This document shows positions 29,683 through 34,639 of a stretch of DNA of 34,639 nucleotides, in pieces. The stretch's first letter is position 1. The number at the start of each line of letters is the position of its first letter. The position numbers and the translations under genes are program-made. The notes below the pieces were generated by a model. It was not told the origin of the DNA. It saw only the letters and a list, made by a program, of their open reading frames with translations, and did not search any database. The DNA lies in contig JAUVYD010000001.1 of NCBI GenBank assembly GCA_030603265.1, positions 1-34,639 on the forward strand, written 5' to 3'. The stretch is from Dehalococcoidia bacterium. GTDB taxonomy: Bacteria; Chloroflexota; Dehalococcoidia; GIF9; AB-539-J10.

Positions 29683-30822
29683 ATGGAAGTGTTGTTTACT
29701 GAACAAGAGCGGATGTTCCAGCAGCAGATGAGAGACTTCGTGGAGGGCGAGATTGCTCCGTATGCGGACGAGTGGGACCGACGCAATGAGCTCGCGTACG
29801 AGGCATTCCAGAAGATGGCCTCAATCGGCCTCGCCGGCCTGACCATTCCGGAGGAGTACGGTGGCCAGGGTGGGTCAATGCTGGATGGGTTCATCGCGTC
29901 GGTGGAGCTTGCCCGCGCCAGCATATCGGTCGCATCTATCTTCGGGACACACACGGGTCTGGCCCTGAGCGGCATGTATCACTACGGCAATGAGGAGCAG
30001 CGCAGGCGCTTCGTCGTTCCGGCGGCTAAGGGAGAGAAGCTGTGTGCGTATGCACTCACCGAACGCGAGGCAAGCAGCGATATCTCGCGAATGAGCACGA
30101 CGGCCCGCAGGGAGGGCGACGAGTGGATCATCAATGGTGCGAAATGCTTCATCTCCAACGGCGACACGGCTGACACCATTCTCCTGTTCGCGACGGTTGA
30201 CAAGCAGCTGGGAAGCAAGGGCATCACCGCCTTCGTGGTTGAGAAGGGAATGCCAGGGTTCTCAGTCGGCAAAGTGGAGGACAAGCTGGGCATCAGGGCG
30301 GAGAGCGCGGCGGAGCTCATGTTTGACGATGTACACATCCCTGTTGCGAATCAGATAGGTGAGGTCGGCAAAGGAATGAGGATAGCCCTCACGATACTCG
30401 ACGAGGGCCGGCTTGACGTGTCGGGGCAGGGAGTGGGCGTTGCCTCAGCAGCTCTTGATGCCGCAATCGCCTATTCGAAGCAGAGGCAGCAGTTCGGACA
30501 ACCCATCAGCGAGTTCCAGGGCATTCAGTGGATGATGGTTGACATGGCGACCGCTGTGGACGCGGCGTGGCTTCTTGGCTACCGTGCCGCCAAGCTTGCG
30601 GACTCGGGCGCGAGGTTCACCAAGGAAGTCGCGGAGGCCAAGTTGTTTGCAGCGAACACCGCTATGGATGTGACGAGGAAGGCCCTGCAGATTCATGGCG
30701 GCTACGGCTACATGAAGGACCTTCCTCTGGAGCGCTACTACCGCGACGCGAAAATCCTTGAGATATACGAGGGCACCAGCGAGGTCCAGAAGCTGGTAAT
30801 CTCCCGGGCGCTTCTCTCGTAG
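29683..30822 (+). CDS. Acyl-CoA dehydrogenase
   Basis: A 379-residue FAD enzyme that introduces a 2,3-double bond into acyl-CoA, passing electrons to electron-transfer flavoprotein. The ACAD signatures are present: LTIPEEYGGQG, CAYALTEREASSDISRM, the RQQFGQPISEFQGIQWM region and QIHGGYGYMKDLPLERYYRD. The catalytic base is Glu363 in IYEGTSEVQ, the short/medium-chain or butyryl-CoA position. Length is normal. The ATG at 29683 follows GGAGGAG; the in-frame start at 29602 lies upstream of this site. It stands alone on the plus strand and ends 12 bases from the convergent adenine deaminase gene. Chain-length preference cannot be read. Confidence 0.94.
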   Translation: MEVLFTEQERMFQQQMRDFVEGEIAPYADEWDRRNELAYEAFQKMASIGLAGLTIPEEYGGQGGSMLDGFIASVELARASISVASIFGTHTGLALSGMYHYGNEEQRRRFVVPAAKGEKLCAYALTEREASSDISRMSTTARREGDEWIINGAKCFISNGDTADTILLFATVDKQLGSKGITAFVVEKGMPGFSVGKVEDKLGIRAESAAELMFDDVHIPVANQIGEVGKGMRIALTILDEGRLDVSGQGVGVASAALDAAIAYSKQRQQFGQPISEFQGIQWMMVDMATAVDAAWLLGYRAAKLADSGARFTKEVAEAKLFAANTAMDVTRKALQIHGGYGYMKDLPLERYYRDAKILEIYEGTSEVQKLVISRALLS

Positions 30823-30834
30823 CGACTCGCTCCC

Positions 30835-32541
30835 TCAAGCCCGGGAGATGATGCGGAACTCGGCGACGTCGACCACGCCGAGGTCTGTGAGCCGGAGTTC
30901 CGGTATCACTGGCAGGGCGAGGAATGAGAGCAGCGCAAATGGTGCGGGTGGCAGTGTTCCGAGGTAGTGTGCCTCCGCCTGGACACTGCGCATCTGCTCC
31001 AGCACCCGCGTGAGCGGTGCAGGTGAGAGAAGTCCGGCGACAGGGAGTGGCAGGGCGGCTCTCACTTCGCCATCCGCGAATACGACGAGGCCCCCCTGCA
31101 TCTCGACCAGTGCCCTGAGCGCGCCGAGGATGTCTTCATCTGTGGTTCCCACTGCGATGAGATTGTGCGAGTCGTGGGCGACGGAACTCGCCAGTGCCCC
31201 TCGCTTGAGCCCGAATCCTGTTACGAGACCCTTGCCGATATTGCCCGTTCGGCGGTGACGCTCGACGACCACCAGCTTGAGGATATCTCTCTCCGGGTCG
31301 GACACGATTGCGCCACCGGAGACCGTGGGCATCATGTAGCGCTTCTTCGTGATGATCTGGCCCGGCACGAGTTCGATGACGGGGAACTCGTGGCCGTCGT
31401 GTGGCATGGAAAGCCCCTGACTATCCAGCAGCCCTGTGCGCACTGTGTCGGTCAGCTCCGCATCAGGAGGAGCTGACTGGAACAGCGGCCGGCCACACTC
31501 CGCGACCAGCTTCCCCCGGTAGAAGACTTTGTCGACGGCGAAGTCTGTCAGGTTTTGTACGGTCACGAGGTCGGCACGTTTGCCGGGACAGATGCACCCT
31601 CTGTCGTGAAGTCGAAAGTAGCGGGCCGGATTGATTGTGGCGAGCTGTATGGCGCGTACGGGGTCGAGGCCGAGCGCAATCGCCTTGCGGACTACGTGGT
31701 CGATATCGCCTTCCTCGTCCAAGTCGGCGGCGCTTCTGTCGTCAACTACGAACATGCAGCGCGGATAGGTCAGGTCCGTCACAAGCGGCAGAAGGGCCTC
31801 GAGGTTCTTCTCGGACGAGCCCTCTCGTATCATGATATGCATGCCCTTGTGCAGCTTCTCAAGGGCTTCGTCATAGCTTGTGCACTCGTGGTCGGACATG
31901 ATGCCGGCTGCCATGTAGGCATCGAGGGAGTGTCCCAGGAGACCCGGGGCGTGCCCGTCGACGGGCTTGCCCGCTGCGGCCTCAATCTTGTCGAGCACAT
32001 CCTGGGCGCCGGCCAGGACGCCGGGGTAGTTCATGACCTCACCGAGACCAATGACGTCGGGCTCGGCGAAGAGAGCGCGGATGTCATCAGCAGAGAGCAC
32101 CGCTCCTGACGTCTCCAGCGGTGTGGCCGGTACGCACGAAGGCGCCATGAACTTCATGTCGAGAGGGAGGCTTCGTCCCCAGCGCATGCAGAATTCAAGG
32201 CCGGCCTTCCCGCAGACGTTGGCAATCTCGTGCAGGTCGGTTACCACGGTCAGTGTGCCGTGAGGGACGACGGCTTCGGCGTATCTGGCAGGGTGGAGCA
32301 TGGAGCTCTCGATGTGGGTGTGTCCGTTTATCAGACCAGGCGCAACGTATGCACCCCGGAGGTCGACCACATCTCGTGCGTTGTTGTAGCTACCGAGTCC
32401 GGCGATGGTGTCGCCGCAAATGGCAATGTCCGCATCCTCCACTACTCCGGCCAGCGTGTTGATGACCCTGCAGTTTCTCAAGATGAGGTCAGCGGGTTGT
32501 TCCCCTCGCGCAACGCGAATCAGCTCAGGCGTGTTCATCAT
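30835..32541 (-). CDS. ade: Adenine deaminase
   Basis: Converts adenine to hypoxanthine with ammonia release. The 568-residue protein has the amidohydrolase barrel with NGHTHIESSMLHP and VTDLHEIANVCG at the metal site, the MFVVDDRSAADL segment, NPARYFRLHDRGCICPGKRA, and the adenine-deaminase C-terminal domain (SVAHDSHNLIAVG). I chose the ATG pair at 32541/32538, overlapping the hpt stop by up to 17 bases; the longer in-frame start at 32757 would read through hpt in another frame. With hpt directly upstream, the pair would turn adenine into IMP by way of hypoxanthine. Confidence 0.95.
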   Translation of the reverse strand: MMNTPELIRVARGEQPADLILRNCRVINTLAGVVEDADIAICGDTIAGLGSYNNARDVVDLRGAYVAPGLINGHTHIESSMLHPARYAEAVVPHGTLTVVTDLHEIANVCGKAGLEFCMRWGRSLPLDMKFMAPSCVPATPLETSGAVLSADDIRALFAEPDVIGLGEVMNYPGVLAGAQDVLDKIEAAAGKPVDGHAPGLLGHSLDAYMAAGIMSDHECTSYDEALEKLHKGMHIMIREGSSEKNLEALLPLVTDLTYPRCMFVVDDRSAADLDEEGDIDHVVRKAIALGLDPVRAIQLATINPARYFRLHDRGCICPGKRADLVTVQNLTDFAVDKVFYRGKLVAECGRPLFQSAPPDAELTDTVRTGLLDSQGLSMPHDGHEFPVIELVPGQIITKKRYMMPTVSGGAIVSDPERDILKLVVVERHRRTGNIGKGLVTGFGLKRGALASSVAHDSHNLIAVGTTDEDILGALRALVEMQGGLVVFADGEVRAALPLPVAGLLSPAPLTRVLEQMRSVQAEAHYLGTLPPAPFALLSFLALPVIPELRLTDLGVVDVAEFRIISRA

Positions 32542-33061
32542 CAATCTCGATGGTGTAGATGTCAGGCAGGTGGCGGAACTTGTTGTCGAAGTCCAGCCCG
32601 TAGCCGACGACGAACTTGTCCGGAATTGTGAATCCGAGGTAGGCAATCTCAATTGGCGTCTCTCTGCGGCTGGGCTTGTCCGCGAGGGCGCAGATGGCAA
32701 CGGAGCGGGCCCCTGTGTCCTTCGCGTGGCGCAGGACATAGTTGGCGGTGTAGCCACTGTCGATTATGTCCTCCACGATGAGGACGTCCTTGTCCTTCAC
32801 CTGTATTGTCATGTCCTGCAGCAATCTGATTCGGCGGGAGCTTTCGCTGCCACTGTCGTAGCTCGAAACGGTCACGAAATCCACCTCGAGAGGAATCTCG
32901 ATCTGCCGCACCAGGTCCGCCATGAAGATGAAAGCGCCCTTGAGTATTCCGACGGCGACCAACTGCCTCCCTCTGTAGTCCTCTGAGATCTGGCCGGCGA
33001 GCCGGGAGATGGCTCGCTCGATGTCGTGGCGTGGGATGAGCAGACTAAGATGGTCCTTCAT
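32525..33061 (-). CDS. hpt: Hypoxanthine phosphoribosyltransferase
   Basis: Transfers phosphoribose from PRPP to hypoxanthine or guanine. The 178-residue protein has all family motifs: GILKGAFIFMADLVR, the SSYDSGSESS flexible loop, the PRPP loop VLIVEDIIDSGYT and the C-terminal PDKFVVGYGLDF. I chose ATG at 33061: it overlaps the upstream gene as ATGA and has GAGG about nine bases upstream. It is followed with an overlap by ade. The upstream gene's C-terminal domain is a second, related phosphoribosyltransferase. Confidence 0.95.
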   Translation of the reverse strand: MKDHLSLLIPRHDIERAISRLAGQISEDYRGRQLVAVGILKGAFIFMADLVRQIEIPLEVDFVTVSSYDSGSESSRRIRLLQDMTIQVKDKDVLIVEDIIDSGYTANYVLRHAKDTGARSVAICALADKPSRRETPIEIAYLGFTIPDKFVVGYGLDFDNKFRHLPDIYTIEIDDEHA

Positions 33062-34512
33062 GCAGTTAGCCTCGCCTGGCTGTGTCCGCCCCAATCCTGT
33101 CTCAGTTCCCCGATGAATGGGAGGTTTCGGTACTCGCCCTTGTAGTCGAGGCCGTAGCCCACAACGAATATATCCGGAATCTCGAATCCTACGTAGTTGA
33201 GCTTGACGTTTGCCAGTCTCCTGGCCTTGCGGTCAAGCAGAGAGCACACGCGAAGACTCGCCGGCTTGTGCGCGGCCAGATGAGCAAGCACGTAGTTCAG
33301 TGTCATGCCGGTGTCCACGATGTCCTCAACCATGAGAACATGTTGTCCCCCGATGGGAGAGTCGAGATCCCGCGTGATTTTCACGACCTCGCCGTCGCCG
33401 CTGTAGTGTGAGATGTCCATGTAGTCGACCCTCACGGGGATCGAGATGTACTGCATCAGATCGGACATGAAGCACATCATTCCCTTGAGCACGCCGATGA
33501 CGACGATTCTCTCTCCCGCGTAGTCGCGCGATATCTTGCGTGCGATGGCGCGCACTCTGCGCTGTATCTGTGTGTGGCTGTAGAGCACCCTCCCGACTCC
33601 CTCGACCTTCGCCTCTCCCATCGAGCCGTAGCCATACTTCGCCAGCAGCTTCATGAAGTCCTTCTTTGTCAGCAGCCGGATGTTAATATCAGGGTACTGC
33701 TCCCGTAGTCGCCTGACCTTGCGGTTCTTGAGAGTAATCAGGTCCTGCTTCATCGTCGTGAGTTCGACGTACATGTCAAGTTCGGGCAGGTAGAAGTCAG
33801 GCGTGAACATCTGAGAGATTTTGGCCCCGTTCCAGGCGAGGGGGAAGGAGCGTGGCTCGTACAGCCACTCAATCTGATAGAAATCGAGCAGGCCGGCGAA
33901 TTCTGCTTCGCTCTCGTGCGCGAACTCGGTTGGCTTCAAGGGATTCACTGCTATCCGGGGTGGGGTTGAGACCTCGGTGGCCTTCGCCCGTGACTTGTCG
34001 ATACGGTCTCTGAACTGGGCAAGCTGTGCCCTGTCGAGCAGCACGGCGCACAAGTTGGCGGACGCCTTCAGGAAGTCCTTCTCCACCTCCGTGAGTTCCC
34101 TGGACTCCTTTGAGTAGATTCGCAGCTCTCCTATCGTATCTTCTCCAAGGATGACCGGAATCCCGGCGATGAAGAGGACGTTCTGGGATTTGGCCACTTC
34201 CGGGTGTTGCACCCTCTCGTCGGTTGGCGCGTGGGTGACGACCACGATGTTTCCGGCCAGCACCTCGGGCAGACTTTTTCGTGCATCGAGCGGACCCTTT
34301 CTGATGTAGAGGTCGCTTAGCCCATAGGCGCCGACGGTCGTGAGGTATTCCTTCTTCGAATCCAGGAGGAGAATCCTGCAGCCATTCATGTCTGTCGCCT
34401 TGGCGACAGTCCTTGCTATGGCATTGTAGGTCCGACGGAAAGTGAGCCCGGAGTTCGCTATGACTGCAATCTGCTGCAGTCCTGTGTAGTGCCGTCCCCT
34501 GGATGTAGTCAC
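33058..34512 (-). CDS. GAF / PD-(D/E)xK-like / hypoxanthine phosphoribosyltransferase fusion
   Basis: A 484-residue protein in three parts. Residues 10-165 look like a GAF sensor domain (a GCRILLLDS strand, IAGIPVILGEDTIGELRIYS, LTEVEKDFLKASANLCAVLL). Residues 195-295 look like a restriction-endonuclease-type fold: a Glu pair (201, 204), TPDFYLPELDMYVELTTMKQ with Asp239 and Glu250, then LREQYPDINIRLLTKKDF. The usual catalytic E-x-K reads E-L-T, so it may be inactive. Residues 305-484 are a complete HPRT domain (VIGVLKGMMCFMSDLMQ, MDISHYSGDGE, PRPP loop VLMVEDIVDTGMT at 392-404, PDIFVVGYGLDY). GTG start with GGAGG eight bases upstream. I know no described protein with this order. Confidence 0.85.
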   Translation of the reverse strand: MTTSRGRHYTGLQQIAVIANSGLTFRRTYNAIARTVAKATDMNGCRILLLDSKKEYLTTVGAYGLSDLYIRKGPLDARKSLPEVLAGNIVVVTHAPTDERVQHPEVAKSQNVLFIAGIPVILGEDTIGELRIYSKESRELTEVEKDFLKASANLCAVLLDRAQLAQFRDRIDKSRAKATEVSTPPRIAVNPLKPTEFAHESEAEFAGLLDFYQIEWLYEPRSFPLAWNGAKISQMFTPDFYLPELDMYVELTTMKQDLITLKNRKVRRLREQYPDINIRLLTKKDFMKLLAKYGYGSMGEAKVEGVGRVLYSHTQIQRRVRAIARKISRDYAGERIVVIGVLKGMMCFMSDLMQYISIPVRVDYMDISHYSGDGEVVKITRDLDSPIGGQHVLMVEDIVDTGMTLNYVLAHLAAHKPASLRVCSLLDRKARRLANVKLNYVGFEIPDIFVVGYGLDYKGEYRNLPFIGELRQDWGGHSQARLTA

Positions 34513-34533
34513 CGCCCGTTCCTCCTCACGCGG

Positions 34534-34638
34534 CTACGAGCACGTGGTGTAGCCACAGGATACGCAGATACTGCAGCCCTCCTGGTGGATGAGAGTCCCA
34601 CCGCATTCGGGGCACTGAGCCGAGACTCCCTGCCGCCG
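34534..34638 (-). CDS. nrdJ: B12-dependent ribonucleotide reductase, C-terminal end
   Basis: A partial gene too short for an ORF search: 34 codons from the window edge to TAG. It encodes a Cys-rich tail with CPECGG, GCSICVSCGY and a final TTCS. This CPECG...C..C..CGY..C tail matches the C-terminal zinc/redox tail of adenosylcobalamin-dependent (class II) ribonucleotide reductases, which often ends ...CGYSKC. NrdJ reduces ribonucleotides to deoxyribonucleotides. It would lie 21 bases upstream of the GAF-HPRT gene, likely in the same transcript. Another zinc-ribbon protein cannot be ruled out from the tail alone. Confidence 0.75.
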   Translation of the reverse strand, partial: RRQGVSAQCPECGGTLIHQEGCSICVSCGYTTCS

Positions 34639-34639
34639 G

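Noticed and set aside
32542..32757. In-frame N-terminal extension of adenine deaminase
   Set aside because: Ser/Thr/Arg-rich shadow of the hpt reading frame; the ATG pair at 32541/32538 fits the family start.

Overview
This is a GC-rich, gene-dense bacterial window with short intergenic gaps, many ATGA overlaps and frequent GTG/TTG starts. The gene set fits a Chloroflexota lineage, possibly Dehalococcoidia: a CetZ-like tubulin, a C-terminal tail resembling B12-dependent ribonucleotide reductase, long-form HPF, SecD/SecF, and queuosine salvage rather than synthesis. The lineage is an inference; no rRNA or other phylogenetic marker is present. I saw no tRNA, rRNA, CRISPR array, insertion sequence or phage gene.

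Layout. Positions 1-258 are the 3' end of dnaE (+). A minus-strand operon follows (2274 to 229): zinc-ribbon protein, comF, hpf, ogt. A second minus operon (5405 to 2365) holds a permease split over two ORFs, a DEDDy exonuclease, an amidohydrolase and thpR. A plus-strand NUDIX gene converges on ligA. The plus operon 8381-11898 is tgt, yhhQ-type transporter and nnr (NAD(P)HX repair).

The central block (12226-15738) is the most unusual part. A CetZ/FtsZ-like tubulin GTPase (+) with a leaderless-type promoter converges on two minus-strand, soluble, almost wholly alpha-helical repeat proteins. One has nine tandem 11-residue repeats. The other has seventeen 25-residue repeats plus one of 21 residues. 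Together they look like a candidate cytoskeletal or filament module, which is an inference from proximity and structure.

A nitrilase-family amidase, a complete TRAP transporter (dctP, dctQ, dctM) and secF/secD with a tRNA nucleotidyltransferase/poly(A) polymerase follow. Two divergent NDP-forming acyl-CoA synthetase alpha-type proteins lack any nearby ATP-grasp beta partner. A DUF1537 acid-sugar kinase with pdxA suggests threonate/erythronate-type breakdown. An acyl-CoA dehydrogenase (+) comes next. The window ends with a purine-salvage operon on the minus strand: a GAF / nuclease-like / phosphoribosyltransferase fusion, hpt and adenine deaminase, downstream of the 3' end of a probable nrdJ.

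Two genes (the tubulin-like gene and the nucleotidyltransferase) have near-consensus promoters whose predicted start site falls on or within 2 nt of the ATG, suggesting leaderless mRNAs.
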